A stretch of 64,000 nucleotides of DNA from Denticeps clupeoides (GCF_900700375.1 NC_041712.1:23516444-23580443), one strand, 5' to 3'. Positions 34,905 through 47,242 are shown, counted from the stretch's first letter. Notes: generated by a model from the sequence alone, not told the origin. Translations and numbers: made by a program.

Positions 34905-37698
34905 TATAAGGGGTTTAGTCTGATAAAAAAATGAATAGTTGTAAGTAAATAGACAAACACTAGTGTTCAGTTTGTGAAGGCGTTATCATTTTCTGGTGTC
35001 GTATAAGGAAGAACCACCAGATGGAGCTGCTGTCTGATTGATCTCGAGTTCTCTGGTGGTTACATTTTATATCGCCCCCTTGTGGTCAACACAAAAATAA
35101 ACCAAAGGAAATATAGCTGCAAGCGGCGATGACGGGCCCTCGCACACAATAGGAGAGGGGACATGGGAACAATATTTCCAATTTGAATGTCAAAGGACTT
35201 TTATACGTTGACTCCAGTTAATTATGCAGGTATCTGCATTCTTTGTAACCACCACAATTCATATGCCTCAAGTTACGCCAAAAATATGAGCATGTCAGAT
35301 AGATCATGTCATCAGCTACTGAAAATAATGTATTTTTTTTCTCATTATGTAACACAGAGTTAAGGACTTGTGCCATAATGTACCATGTCTAGGAGGAATT
35401 GGTTCAAGACCGAGCTAAACCTGTCATACCGTAATTACGACCAAGCTAAAATTCAATAAGGGTTGAGCCCTCTATTCATGCCTTTAATTATGCTGCCAGT
35501 TTGACCTCCAGGACAGTACTTGGCCAGTCCTGTTCTAGACGTTTCCCACTATCCTGTCTTTTTTCGTGGTAGCATCTCATATGGATGTTTTTGTTGCGGT
35601 AGCATTTCATATGAATGTGTTTTTTCTGTAGCCTCAGAGCAAACCTCCTCCCTTAAATGAGCCGAACCTTACAGCTGGACAGACGAAACCCATGTCCTCT
35701 GTGTTTTTCTCTGTCAGCTGTCCAGTATGTGGTCACTTGTGTCACCAGGTACTTGATACGTTGGGCTGGCCAATTGTGTGCCTCTCACTGCTGGTGTGGT
35801 TTACTGTACGTTCCCTAATTAACGATCGGGTGGCGCTAATTTGCACCTACGCCGCTCCCAAACGCTGATACGCTTCAGCAGTCCTCCACGATACAACGGT
35901 ACAATGCAAATATTTCACGGTGACTTGGTGTTATGAACTCTACGTCTTAGTATGTCTTATACTCCAATACAACTAATAACCTGATTATCTACACCAATAC
36001 GATAGATGTGGTATGCTGTAAATATGTACATAAATGTATGCACTTTTCTTGATGTTGGTTTGATGACTGTTTCATTTTTAACATTGAGTGCAATGCTAAG
36101 CAAAGCTGGAGAGAGCATGGTCACAGAAAGAGGGGAAGGAGATATTGGAACCTGTGTTTTCACAAATCATCCAGAGTTTCTAGCTTGAGAAGTGACACAA
36201 CTCCTTTTTTGGTTCTTCACGCAGCTTATTAAGGTGTGAGCGAGAGCTGTTAAAGGTGTGTCAAACCCAAGATTCCTTCATGCTGTATTCAAAATGTAAG
36301 AAAATGCACCCAGTCGATTAGGATATATTCTAACTTTAATAAATCAAACAATTCTTAAATAACAAAGTTACTTGTGCCACTTCCCTCAAATGTCCCTGCA
36401 CATTTGATCACATTTATTTATGGAGCTTTATTATAACACCAAAAAGTGACTAAAGATTCCCTGCTGTCACCATTTTCCATATCATTGGGTTTAAATGGAC
36501 ATTGTGGGTGCACTCTGGGGAACACTGAACTGAATAAATAACTAGTTTGGTGACTAGGGTAACGTCTGGTTTAATAGCAATAGTCATGTTCTGTGCCTAG
36601 CAAGTTTTGTATCTAATATCTAATCGTGGAATACTCCCGTGTCTGTGTCTGTCAGACATTTCACATTTAAAAGAGTTTTATTTTTATTTCAATTGTACGC
36701 TCTCATCCACGGTACTGTGCTTCCTGTGTGCAATACCAGTTGAATTGGCTTCGTGGCACTACTTGCTGTGGACAAACCTGTCGGGTTTTTTCTCTGTGGT
36801 GTTTCTTTTCAAACGTGCAACTCATGTTGACCCCAAAAATGCAGCTCACGTTTTCTGCAATGCATTGTGCATGCCTTACAAATATTAAATGCCTTCAAAA
36901 AGTCCCTCACATTTGATTATGCAGCAGATTGTGAACAATGAAAAACATGACAATTGTCCTGAATAGACTGTTTAAACGTGAACTTCCCAAATCTATCTAA
37001 TGTTATTATCTTTTTCTATTGTCTTTTTTATACTCTGCATTAATCTAGTCATTTTTATCATTTCCATCATCGCCCCATGTCTATCAATGAACTATGTCTA
37101 GTAATTTCAAGGAGAATGTACCAGATCTGACTCTGTTTGAAACGTGTGCTCACCGGGCTGCTTTACTCTCCGTTGAAGCTGTATTTTGTGTTGAACGTTG
37201 ATGTCTGTGCGTGATACGGCAGCCCTCGGGTGGCCGAGAGCACGGCGCTGCGCCGCGCCCCTCCCGGTTCTTCTTTTTCCTCCTGTACTGAGAGGCTTGT
37301 GCTTTTGTTGATTAAAACAAACAGTATACTCTGTGACTGCATTTTGTCTTCATAATTCGAGTAAAATTACTACACATACGGTGCCAGAATACGTTGTAAG
37401 TTGTCAGATAACTTGCTGATTGATCTTACAGATGAGCAACCAATCAGAGGAAAGACCTGAGAGATGAGCGGAGATGTTCTGAGTGAAGTGCACAAAATGC
37501 TGAGCATTTGGAATGATCTGGAAAGTGACTCTGGAACAGGCTTCATTATTGAAATGGAATGGACAATCTTCAGTCAGGGTGGCGTCAAGAGATGTTTGGC
37601 AAGCTGGTGTACGTAATGTTGACTAGATCTGAACGAAAGATGTCATCAGCAAATAGGGCTGCAGATTGTGGGTGAAGGAGCACTTCTTAGTGGAATCA

Positions 37699-37870
37699 TT
37701 TACATTTATGCCGTTTATCAGATGCCCTTATCCACAGCGACTTACAATCAGAAGTTACAGGGACAGTTCAGATTCTTGCTCAGGGACACGATGGTAGTAA
37801 GTGGGGTTTGAACCTGGTTCATAGGCGAGTGTGTGACCCATAAGGGTACCACAGATACTACCACCCTGGT
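37699..37870 (-). repeat. SINE family A copy
   Basis: Reads the family backward: CATTTACATTTATGCCGTTT, ATCCACAGCGACTTACAATC, GGGTTTGAACCTGG (B box), CTACCACCC. The middle (CCCCCTGGAGACACTC) is deleted. Confidence 0.9.
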
Positions 37871-38142
37871 ATAAAGACCGCATGTTAAAATCAGGCCACC
37901 GAGAAGCCAGTGCAGAACATGATGACACTGATGGCTACACTGAGACAGATGCTGTCATGTGGAGTAACTCATACTGTAACCCTTTCATAGCAACGACAAT
38001 GTTTTCTAGGTACTTATTTAAGTAAATAAGTACATAAAAAAACAAAAAATCTGTAATGTTTGAGTTGTCAATCATCAGGACCTGACATGACTTGAAATCA
38101 TGATGTTTTGGGAGACATTTCTTTTTATTCTTATAATTTCTA

Positions 38143-38362
38143 GCAGTGGAGGCCTAGTGGTTAAGGAAGCGGCCCCATAATCAGAAGGTTGCCGGTTTGA
38201 ATCCCGAACCGACAAGGTGCCACTGAGGTGCCACTGAGCAAAGCACAGTCCAGCGGGCGCCTGTCATGGCTGCCCACTCCTCACCAAGGGTGATGGTTAA
38301 ATGCAGAGGACACATGCCGTGTGCTGTGCTGCAGTGTATCACAATGACAATCACTTCACTTT
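38143..38362 (+). repeat. SINE family B copy
   Basis: GCAGTGGAGGCCTAGTGGTT head, B box GGTTTGAATCCCGAACCG, and end ATGACAATCACTTCACTTTC. The CACACACTGCTCC segment is missing. Confidence 0.92.
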
Positions 38363-38822
38363 CACCATCCACAGCATTGTTCTAATCATTGGTATAATCA
38401 TGTCTTCAGATCAGTACAGACATTACCTATAAATTCATGATAATAATAAGATGCCGAAATGAGTATAAAGATGTCATCTAACCATTATTTTGTGTGCCTA
38501 ATCAAATTCTTGATTTAGACCAGTTTTTCCTTTTCTAGATAAGAAAGATTTTTGCGCCCCCCAGTGGACCTGCTTTCTGCTAAAAATCCCTTCTGCAATA
38601 CCTCTGCCCCCCAACTTGGGAAGCAGAATCGTTAACGTCAGTGGTCCTGTGGTGTAGTTCCACTCCCGCCCTGTCGGGGGCAGCAGCGCCCCCTCCAGTC
38701 CCGCACCGACCACGGCGACGCCGTAAAGGCAACCGAAGAAGGTTCTTCCTGCTGGAGGTCACATTCACTGAAGGGCCGCAGTTTTCACAACTGTCACGTT
38801 TTTTACCCGAAACGTGACCACG

Positions 38823-40073
38823 ATGGCGCAGGCGGTTCAGAAGCTGGTGGCGAAAATCCCCACGGTGGCCAACGGTAAAGTAAAATCGGCCGAATCGTCG
38901 TTCTATCGTCTGTGCGTTTTTAATCCGGTCAGCCGGGCCGCTGCTACGTGAATTAGAGCCATTTCCATCAGATATGAAATCATGTCGGTTTTTAAGCTAC
39001 TTCTTAGTCTTATTCAAGCACTTGCAATGCATTCGTGCAAGTGCTGAATCTAGCCCAGTCTTTATCTTGACGTGGCTGTTGAATAGCATTGTCATTAAGT
39101 GTTCCTTAAACACATAAGATATGGTTGCCTCGTTTCGCTTAATTGTTACTAATTGAAGAGCCTTTGCCAAGAGAATCCAGTTGAGGTGGATTCCTACGGA
39201 ACGGTTGTGGACTTTGACAAGAGATTTTTCCAGACGTTCCGGAATACCAAATAAACCTAAAAGGTTCTGTAAAAGTCGTGGAGTTTGAAAGGACAGTTTT
39301 CCAGACCTTCAAATGTTTTGGAACACCAAATAAACCTATAAAGGTCTGTAAAAGTCATTGAAATCTGATTGACACTTGAATGTATAATGAAGTGCATAGT
39401 TCCCGTAAGACTGCGCGAGAAACGTTTTTTTTTCTACGTTTACAGCTGCAACGTTTAAAGCCTCATAGAACATCATGGTCTGGAAAATTTTCCATGGAGC
39501 TTCCTTAGTGAAGGCGTGTAAGAACCTCGCTGCAGGTGGACGGGTGTCGCTGCGCCTGTGCTGTTGCTGTGATGTTTGTCACCATGTCACCACGTTCCTC
39601 TCGTGCAGCTGCCGTTGCCTACTCCAAACCCCGGCTGGCGACGTTCTGGTACTACGCCCGTGTGGAGCTGGTGCCGCCTTCGCCAGCTGAGATCCCCAAG
39701 GCCATCGCCGGGGTGCAGGACATCATCAAGGGCTTTCAGACGGGACGCCTGGGACAGACCACAGTTAGGGTCGGTGTTTCATCCTGTGCTGTTGGCTGTA
39801 GGCTTTTAAATCTTCCTTAAAATGTGTTTTTACAAATCTGATCGTGAAAAGATGGCTTGTTGCTTCGCACTCACAGCACACCAGTTATAGTGAGACTAGA
39901 GGGGATAAGAGGGTCTGATGTTACCAGGCTGTGTGGCTCACTACAATCTATAATTTTTTTTTAATTTTTTATAGGATGCACTGAGGAATGGTCTCGTCGC
40001 CACAGAAGTCCTCATGTGGTTCTACATTGGAGAGATCATTGGAAAAGGGGGGATTATTGGGTACAACGTGTAA
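38823..40073 (+). CDS. atp5mg: ATP synthase membrane subunit g
   Basis: Subunit g sits in the Fo part of mitochondrial ATP synthase in the inner membrane and helps hold dimers together. Three exons, 38823-38874, 39609-39769 and 39975-40073, give 103 residues, the same length as the human protein. Sequence landmarks are [39 protein letters not shown] and [20 protein letters not shown], the last being the single membrane helix with its GxxxG-like pattern, ending IIGYNV. There is no cleaved presequence, as in the family. ift22 converges on it. Intron 1 contains a small tandem duplication. In human the gene lies on 11q23, as do DPAGT1, HINFP and ABCG4. Confidence 0.96.
39209..39356. repeat. Imperfect two-unit tandem duplication in atp5mg intron 1
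   Basis: Two units of about 70-79 bases share TTTTCCAGAC, ACCAAATAAACCTA and GGT(T)CTGTAAAAGTC. Units run about 39209-39277 and 39278-39356. Confidence 0.85.
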
Positions 40074-40153
40074 ATTCTGGCCTCTGAAATGTCTGACCTC
40101 CTACGCTTGTATCAGCGCAGTGTGTACCAGTGAATCCATGTGGGGATCTGCTG

Positions 40154-40159
40154 AATAAA
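40154..40159 (+). terminator. atp5mg: atp5mg polyadenylation signal
   Basis: AATAAA 80 bases after the stop codon, followed by a GTTTATT..TTTTGTG region. Confidence 0.75.
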
Positions 40160-40232
40160 TGTTTATTATTTAATTGCCTGTTTTGTGAGGTAACCAGTGT
40201 GCATGTTTGACTCCTTCAAAAAAAAGAGGCAC

Positions 40233-40384
40233 GTAATTAAGTGTGTTGTGAACCAGAAGTCCCAGGTTCGAACCCCAAATAATACCATTGTGTGCCTAAG
40301 CAAGACACTTAACCATGAGTGTCTCCAGGGGGACAGGTCCTGTCCCTGTAACTACTGATTGTCTGATAAATGCCGTAAATGTAA
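40233..40384 (+). repeat. SINE family A copy, 5'-shortened
   Basis: Starts inside the head (TTGTGAACCAGAAGTCCCAG), B box GGTTCGAACCCC, and ends TGATAAATGCCGTAAATG with the TAAGTCGCTCTGG part deleted. It separates atp5mg from ift22. Confidence 0.85.
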
Positions 40385-40502
40385 AATATAAAGGTCAACA
40401 ACGGTGTTTTAAATAGGAAGTATCAAGATGTCATAGGTGAACAGTAACATGCTGCATTTTAATTCAGCTCAATTCAATTTTTTGCATTACTTCACGTACC
40501 AT

Positions 40503-40508
40503 TTTAAT
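40503..40508 (-). terminator. ift22: ift22 polyadenylation signal
   Basis: TTTAAT on the given strand is ATTAAA on the minus strand, 22 bases after the stop; a second lies at 40458-40463. Confidence 0.45.
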
Positions 40509-40529
40509 ACACACCTACAAATATAACTT

Positions 40530-41697
40530 TTAAGTGATTATTGACATTTCCTCACGCTCGCGGCTTTCTGACAACGTGGTCACGACGGCGGCCAAATATC
40601 GGCGAAACTCGCGCCGCACTTCTTCTGGCTCCTCTTCAAGGTTGGAGTGAATAAGGAGCAGCTTATTAAGATATGAAGCTAGAGAAAAGACAAAGAAATG
40701 ATTAGTAAATAAGTGTATATTACCATCCGTACAGGGAAAAAAAAGGACACTGCAACATTTGCCATGCCATCAATTGTGATCCTGACGTGAAAATCCTGAG
40801 GTTTTTTTTTTTTTTTTTTTTTACCCAAGACCGGAGGTGAATTATTCCCGCCACTTCCTGGTTTGTGATGAGCTACCAGCAGACACTGGCTCTCCAGTAA
40901 GCCTTGCGAGGCTACGAAGCTCGAGTGCCACGTTTCCACGTCCTTCAGGTGACCTGGCGTGTCCGGATTGAACACCACGACCACCCCGTGGCAGTCCTTC
41001 ACCACTGCTGGCCAGCAGGATTCGAACCTGTGCAAGCACAGTAACAACCGTGATCAACGTTTCGTGTTTTAGGTGTGGTGTAAGATGCGTCGGTACCTAA
41101 AATCTCCTCCGCAGTCCCACAGCTCCACCTCGCACGGCACGTCCTTGTCATTACTGCCTTGATTCTGCGTCTCGAACTCCAGTATCCTATTTAAAAAAAA
41201 AAAAAGTCAATTTCAGACCCCATTCTTTTGCTGTTCACATAAGTGAAAGTGATTGTCATTGTGATAAACTGCAGCACAGCACTCGGTGACTCAACAAAAT
41301 GTGTCCTCTGTATTTAACCATCACCCTTGGTGAGCAGTGTGTGGGGACGGTGCTCAGTGGAACCATGGCGGTCCGGTATTCGAACCTTCTGGTTACGGGT
41401 CCACTTAATTATATTAATATAGTATCTATAAATGATCCTACTTGAAAGAGTTGGGATGGCAAGCCAGTGGAAGTGAGCAGCCTGCCTCGGCGTACCTGAC
41501 CCCTTGTGTCGGGCTGTAATCGCCGCCGACCGTCTCCACGGTGTCGGAAAGAAAATTAGCCAAGACGGTCTTTCCACACTGCAAAGCAAAGCATCGCGTC
41601 TTGGTGAAATCGGACCGACCGGAAACAATCTGCGCGGACGGCTGCTAATTCTGCTCACCCCGCTCGGTCCAACAATGAGGATTTTAATCTTGAACAT
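40530..41697 (-). CDS. ift22: Intraflagellar transport protein 22 (RABL5), Rab-like GTPase of IFT-B
   Basis: IFT22 is a Rab-like small GTPase subunit of the IFT-B complex in cilia. Minus-strand exons 41659-41697, 41496-41578, 41097-41186, 40825-41027 and 40530-40678 join in phase to 187 residues (human 185). The P-loop is split by intron 1: MFKIKILIVGPSG plus CGKTVLANFL gives GPSGCGKT. Further landmarks are YSPTQGVRILEFE, VELWDCGGDFRFESCWPAV, GVVVVFNPDTPGH and LLVAHHKPGSGG, which stands where a classical GTPase has NKxD. The C-terminus reads LNKLLLIHSNLEEEPEEVR to SRERE then EMSIIT, parallel to human. The divergence from canonical G-motifs is normal for this family. It is tail to tail with atp5mg. 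Confidence 0.95.
41242..41400 (-). repeat. SINE family B copy in ift22 intron 2
   Basis: AAGTGAAAGTGATTGTCATT start, GTGTCCTCTGTATTTAACCA, then the B-box side GTATTCGAACCTTCTGG. The GCAGCCATGACAGG middle is absent. Confidence 0.88.
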
Positions 41698-41873
41698 GTT
41701 AGCCCGCTAGTTTGTAAAGTTGTACTGTGACCAGCGAGCCATAATAATCCGCCTCTCACCACCTCGTCGGTGCTTCACCGACGGAAGGGCGGCAGTACAG
41801 GAGTATTTGTTGATTTAGTAGTAATGCTGTAGCAGGTTTAGCCAACAGCTACCGCAATAACAGCAGCAGCGGC

Positions 41874-41886
41874 GTTGCTAAGCTAC
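41874..41886 (-). promoter_or_regulatory. ift22: Candidate RFX X-box upstream of ift22
   Basis: On the minus strand the sequence is GTAGCT-T-AGCAAC. The right half matches the RFX half-site RGYAAC exactly, and the left differs from GTNRCC at one base. It lies about 180 bases upstream of the ift22 start codon, where ciliary genes usually carry X-boxes. Confidence 0.45.
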
Positions 41887-41949
41887 GGAGCGCCGCCATG
41901 TAAATCCAGTCACTTTACGACAGATTCGCCAATCTGTGTTTAAAGATTG

Positions 41950-42828
41950 AACTCGCCTCGAAAAAAAGACCCTTGTCTCAGATTATGTGTACATATAAAG
42001 TGCACATATTACAGTTTACAAGTGCACGGGAGAACGCTGTACACTTTTAAAGAGAGCACTTCCGACGTCCGAACAACAGGGGGCGACACCGACCTTCTCA
42101 GTTGAACATCAATCAAGTGCTGCTAATGATGAACATTACCATTAAAAGATATTAAAAGATGCTCGTCGAGAAGGTATGTCCATTCGAGATTTTGTCCTGC
42201 CATCGTTAACATTTTCAACTTGACATCAAGGCCAATTTCAACCTAATTGGTTGGGACGTCCTTATCCAGAGTGACTTACAATCAGTAGTTACAGGGACAG
42301 TCCCCCCCCCTGGAGACACTCAGGGTTAAGTGTCATGCTCAGGGACACAATGGTAGGAAGTGGGATTTGAACCTGGGCCTTCTGCTTCATAGGCGAGTGT
42401 GTTACCCACTAGGATACTACCATGTAGAAACATGCTTCTTCTGTTCATCTCCTCTTTCTCTGTTTGCTCTCCTTTGATAATATGGCAAAAAGTCAAGTTT
42501 GTTCTGCCGAAAGACTGTTACTGTTACTGTTTTGTAGGAACATGCACTTTTGCCCCCTCTGATGTGAAGAAATCAGGTCTGATAAATGGAAGTAGAAAGA
42601 CCTTGATGCTGCATAACTGGTTCTGTTTTTGACCATCATGAAGAGAGCAAAATTGCAGGAGCACAAGTTGTCTTGATGATAAAAAGAAGAATTTGCTCAC
42701 AAATTATCTTGCAAGAATGCAATAAAAATTGCACCAGGCTTACTTTTGGCATTCATTGCACGTTGAAAATGAATTGTAATATGACTGTGTTATGGATTTA
42801 AAAAAATTGAGACGTAGATTATCAAAAT
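41950..42828. other. Spacer between ift22 and the minus-strand TRIM gene
   Basis: Apart from a SINE A copy at 42256-42423 nothing recognisable is seen; the sequence is AT-rich. Confidence 0.6.
42256..42423 (-). repeat. SINE family A copy
   Basis: TCCTTATCCAGAGTGACTTA, CCTGGAGACACTCAGGG, GGATTTGAACCTGGG (B box), ACCCACTAGGATACTACCAT. The tail's last bases are missing. Confidence 0.9.
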
Positions 42829-42834
42829 TTTATT
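42829..42834 (-). terminator. Candidate polyadenylation signal of the minus-strand TRIM gene
   Basis: TTTATT (AATAAA on the minus strand) about 300 bases past the stop codon, in an AT-rich 3' region. Confidence 0.4.
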
Positions 42835-43136
42835 TTCATATCAAATGAATATTGTTGTGAAAAATATAATGCATTTGTCGTAATGGCCTTTGTGTAGATA
42901 AATAGTACTCAAAAATGTTATTGTCTCAAAAATATATGTGATTTAAAAAAAGTAAAAAAAAAAAAAACACTGGTGTTTTTATCTCAAGCCATTAACATGT
43001 TGAAGGAAAATTTATACTGAATCATTCATGACTTGACAAACATCTGAGCAGAGCACAGGTACAATAGAAATATGCAGAAGGAGCATATTTCTCATAATGA
43101 ATTTTTTTTTTATACAAAAGAAGATATGTATAGTGT

Positions 43137-46100
43137 TCATTTCAGTTGGCAGATTTTGACGGACGTGCCCACGCCGAAGCCGGGGTACAGCGGGTCGGTG
43201 AAGGTGCCGCTGAACCGGTGCAGCAGGTTCATTTTCTCGCCGATGCTGTAAAAGGCCAGCACCCCCGCGCCGTGGTCCAGGTAGACCCCTATCCGGGGAG
43301 AGTGGGGGGCGCTGATGTGCTTGTCCACCCTGTTGTGCCAGGCCGAGTAGCCGGAGTCGGAGCACAGCAGGCTCCAGGATTTGTCGTTGTATCCCAGCAG
43401 GCAGAGCGAGCCCTTGCCCTTGCGGCTGATGCTGCGGTAGGCCACGCCGATGGAGAACTCCCCGCTCCACTCGATCTCCCAGTAGAAGCGGCCGCCGGAG
43501 AGGGCCTCGCGGCACAGCACCTGGGCGAAGCTGTCGAAGCGCTCGGGGCTGTCGGGGTACGACTGCAGGTCTCGGGTCCGAATGACCTTCCTGTTACTTT
43601 CGGACAGGTACAGCTCCTTGTACGCGGTGTTCGGGTCCAGTCTGAGCTGGCAGTAGTCTGGAGAAAGGGGCGGAGCCACAAGGTTACTCCAGTTATGATA
43701 ATCAGACCATTCTACTATACTGATTGAAACGTATGTCTAATAAATCCTCCAAATGATATTAAATATACCAATATACTCACATTTCAAAAACTCCGATCTG
43801 TTTTTGGGCTCTGCAGGTGGGGGCGGGGCACTGTCCACTGTGACGTCTTTCACTAGATGGAGAGACACGAGATGAACGACCCTGGTAGCAGTGTTCAGAA
43901 ACCCCCGTCCTACCCACACTCCGGTGAAATGGCCAGAGTGCTGCGGCTCGCTGGTCATGTGCTTAATTCGTGTGTCTGGACTCCATCCAGGGTTTCGGTG
44001 GAGCACCCTGACATTACGCTGCTTTGTTGGCCACTGCAGGGAAGTACAGTGTTGTGCTCGGCCCTTACCTCGAGTAGACCTTTCTCTGCTGGCCCGGTTC
44101 TCCATCGTGTAAACGGGAACTTCGTTCACTGTTTTACAAAAAGACATCAGAACCCATTTTAATGCAATATCTCAATGGAAAGGTCTGATGCATCATTGGG
44201 GTTAGTTTCAAATTAGCTGGAATAATATAAGTTCATATATGTTCTCCATATAAGGAGAAAGGAGAACATTTGAATGGGAATACTTGAGTCCATGCAACTG
44301 AATTATTAAGATGTCTGTGTTGGTGCTTTAAACGGTCGCTTTTATGTCTAACCGGACTTAGAAATCTTCAGCAACTCTTCCCTGCCCATCTCTTCCAGAC
44401 GCTCTTTGATCTCAGCCACTGCTTTCCGTGCCGCTGCGAAGGAAAAGTCCGGGTTGAGGGACACCTTGGGCACGAACGTGTCGTCCGTGGGGGTGCAGAG
44501 ATAGTTGAAATTCTGTCACGAGGCACAATGAAAACAATTACTGTCACAATGCGGTTTATCATGAAATATTATGCAGTGTCACACACATGAAGATGCAGTG
44601 TCATCTTCATGTGTATACAGATTTATATCATTATGTACAAATTGTCACTTATTGTCACTGTACAGCCACCATATCTACTATAAATCAGTTCTAGAGATCA
44701 AGATGACATATATACTTGGTTACCAGTGTGGTAGTAGCCTAGTGGGTAACACACTTGCCTATGAACCAGAAGACCCAGGTTCAAATCCCACTTACTACCA
44801 TCGTGTCCCTGAGCAAGACACTTAACCTTAAGTTGCTCCAGGGGGGGACTGTCCCTGTAACTACTGATTGTAAGTCGCTCTGGATAAGGGTGTCTCATAA
44901 ATGCTGTATATGTAAATGTAAATGTTACCATGATCACTTGTCCCCAGCTAGCGGTGCTTCTTAACATAACACTGAATAGCGACAAGGCGACAGCGTCATT
45001 GCAAAACGCGCCAATTTCCGATTCGTGGAACGCGCGTGCACCTGCAGGAAGTGGATGTGGTCCTCAGTGCTGTACAGCTGCTTCAGGCCCGTCTCCTTCT
45101 TCTTCAGCTCGTCGATCTCCTGCTCCAGGCGCTCCATCAGCCCCTCCGCCTGGCTGAATGCCGCCTTCTCGTTGATGTTGATGAGCTTGGTGACCTCTGA
45201 CCTCATCCTTTCGATGGAGGTGATCATTTCGTCGAACATCTTCTTGCTCTCGTTCATGGCCCTCTGTGCTGAGCTCTGGAGAGGGTAAAACACACACACG
45301 CAGCAGAGAGTTACCCAGATGGCCAAGTGCTCTCTTGCCCGCTTTACTGAGCGGTTTGTGTGTTGTTGGCACAGGTAGGCATGGTGTAGGTAACTTTCGG
45401 CCTGATAGCAGGGGCTTGGCCTTGGCACGTCCTTTGTGTGACATTGGAGCTCTGATAAGACGGGAGGGGTAAAAAAAAAAAACACTTCCATGATAACAAC
45501 CCCGCCTAAAATCGCCACTTACTTTGAGGGAGTCGACAGCCGTTCTCAGCTCCTCCAGCTCCTTTGTCCTCTGCTGGCACTTGTGGCGGATTTCGGCCTG
45601 AGAGACGCCCAGCAGTTTCTGTTGTGGAGCGCGAGAACACAGAGAGCATTGAGGGTCTCGTTGCGCAGTTTCGCCAAACAGCCGTATCGGCGCCCAATTA
45701 ATCGGCGGCGCTAAAAGGATCAGCCGGCGGACGGGCGGGACTCTCTCAGGGGACGCAGGGCGAGAGGCAGAATGCGAACCACGCCGGGAATGCGGGGCGG
45801 CCGCCGCCTCGCGCCGCGGCGTCGGGGGGGAAAAGTGTCAAGGTGCACGTCGCGGCCTGCGGCGGGCCGCGCGGGGGCTTTAGCGCAACCTTTAACCAGG
45901 CCCACCGGACCATTCTTCAAGATAAGCTGAAGGAATGCGGGGAATCCGGGGAGGGAAGAATAAAAGTGTGTGTGTGTGTGTGTGTGAAGGAGAGTGTGTG
46001 GCGGGGATTGTAAATCAGGGAAATGAAAGGAACCAGGCCCCTTGTTTATCGTGTGTTGATGCCGTGGATTTTATTCCCATGTCACGGACACCACAGGAAC

Positions 46101-47242
46101 CTAAAAAAAATGAACGTTCTTCACACCGGCGTGAAAGAACATGATAAGAACATCCTCCATTCTTGTTATATTTTATCTTATCTTCTCTCCTGAGCTATCT
46201 CTCCACCCCACCCCACCCAGAGAGTAGCCGTGGGATCATGGGAGTTTTTTTTTTTTTTACTGTGGTAATTGTGAAGAAATTCCTTCTGCTGACCTCAGAG
46301 GAAATCAGGAGACCACACTGCTTCTGACAATACGTGTCCACTGAGGTGGGAGATGGTTTTTTTTTTGTTTTTTTTACTTCAACTCTCTTACTGGTAATGT
46401 GGGGGGGCTGGGAGCTCCAGCATTCCTCCAGGACCTACCTCCTAATCCCACAGCTCACACAGATAAAACCATGACAAGGTTCCTGACTCAAAACCTCGTG
46501 ATAGCGAAGATCTGTTCTGATGCGTGCCTGAAATTCTACTTCTTTTCCCTCTTTTCTTACCCGACAGGTTTAGCAGAACATGTTCTGCACAGCAGTAGAG
46601 TTTCAGTGAATGAAGGAGCCCAGAAAGGGCTGGAAAGATGCCTTCACTCACCTGCTTTTCGCTGCGCTCGGCCTCGGCGGAGACGATGTCGTGTCCCCTG
46701 TGCTCACTGACCGTACAGATGGCGCAGATGCACATCTGGTCGGTGCGGCAGAACAGCTCCAGGCTCTTCTGGTGCTGCGGGCAGATCTTGCGGTCCAGGT
46801 TCCCCAGCTCGTCCACCAGCTTGTGCCGCTTGAAGGTGGCCGACTCGTAGTGGGGCTGCAGGTGCTTCTCGCAGTACGAGGCCAGGCAGTTGAGGCAGGA
46901 CTTGATGGCCTTGAGCTTCTTCCCGGAGCAGAAGTCGCAGGGGACGTCAGACGGCCCCGCAAAACTGTTGGGAGCCGACTGCGGCAGGTTTAGGTTCAGG
47001 CCCGTCTTCTTGATCTTCTCGGCCACCTTGGTGAGGGTGGCGTTGGGCCTCAGGATGGGTCTCTGGGTGAAGGTGATCCTGCACTGCGGGCAGATGTAGA
47101 TGCCGGTGTAGTCGGCCTCGTTCCAGTAGCCGCTGATGCAGTCCATGCAGAAGCTATGTCCACACGGGATGGCCACCGGGTCCCTCAGCAACTCCAAGCA
47201 CAAGGGACAGCTGAAGTAGTCTCGAGTCGTGGCCTCCGCCAT
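43137..47242 (-). CDS. TRIM E3 ubiquitin ligase, finTRIM/TRIM25-like (TRIM copy 1)
   Basis: Likely an antiviral-type E3 ubiquitin ligase. Minus-strand exons are 46652-47242, 45523-45618, 45042-45275, 44353-44512, 44069-44128, 43781-43852 and 43137-43657, giving 577 residues. The RING finger has C12-x2-C15 ... C27-G-H29 ... C32-x2-C35 ... C51-PQ-C54. B-box 1 (CDFCSGKKLKAIKSC) and B-box 2 (CPQHQKSLELFCRTDQMC) follow, then the coiled coil in the 96- and 234-base exons usual in this group. A linker of three small exons includes KDVTVDSAPPPPAEPK, and a complete PRY-SPRY ends it (LRLDPNTAYKELYLSE, FYWEIEW, GYNDKSWSLLCSD, SAPHSPRIGVYLDH). All phases close and no break is seen. A 5' UTR intron acceptor probably lies near 47273. 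The exact vertebrate orthologue is not assignable; the family has expanded in fish. Confidence 0.92.
44728..44925 (+). repeat. SINE family A copy in TRIM copy 1 intron 3
   Basis: Complete copy: GTGGTAGTAGCCTAGTGGGT head, B box GGTTCAAATCCC, body, and tail TGTAAGTCGCTCTGGATAAG with a TGTAAATGTAAATG end. Inserted antisense to the gene. Confidence 0.94.
45967..45987. repeat. (TG)n microsatellite
   Basis: Short TG run in intron 1 of TRIM copy 1. Confidence 0.9.

Larger units (their letters stand above)
32967..38822. other. abcg4 3' UTR and spacer to atp5mg
   Basis: No coding exon is recognised in 5.8 kb. The first part is AT-rich and may be a long abcg4 3' UTR. Two SINEs lie at 37699 and 38143. 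Sequence near 35115-35150 (GCTGCAAGCGGCGATGACGG) looks like part of a dispersed fish repeat I cannot name. The last 150 bases are the atp5mg promoter side. Confidence 0.6.

Noticed and set aside
35110-35160. GCTGCAAGCGGCGATGACGG motif resembling a dispersed fish repeat
   Set aside because: Too short and degenerate here to assign to a family.
32967-37400. Search for NLRX1 or other coding exons after abcg4
   Set aside because: Only short AT-rich frames without domain features or paired splice sites.
43146-43727. Plus-strand open frame of 193 codons
   Set aside because: Shadow of the PRY-SPRY exon of TRIM copy 1, caused by high GC at third positions.
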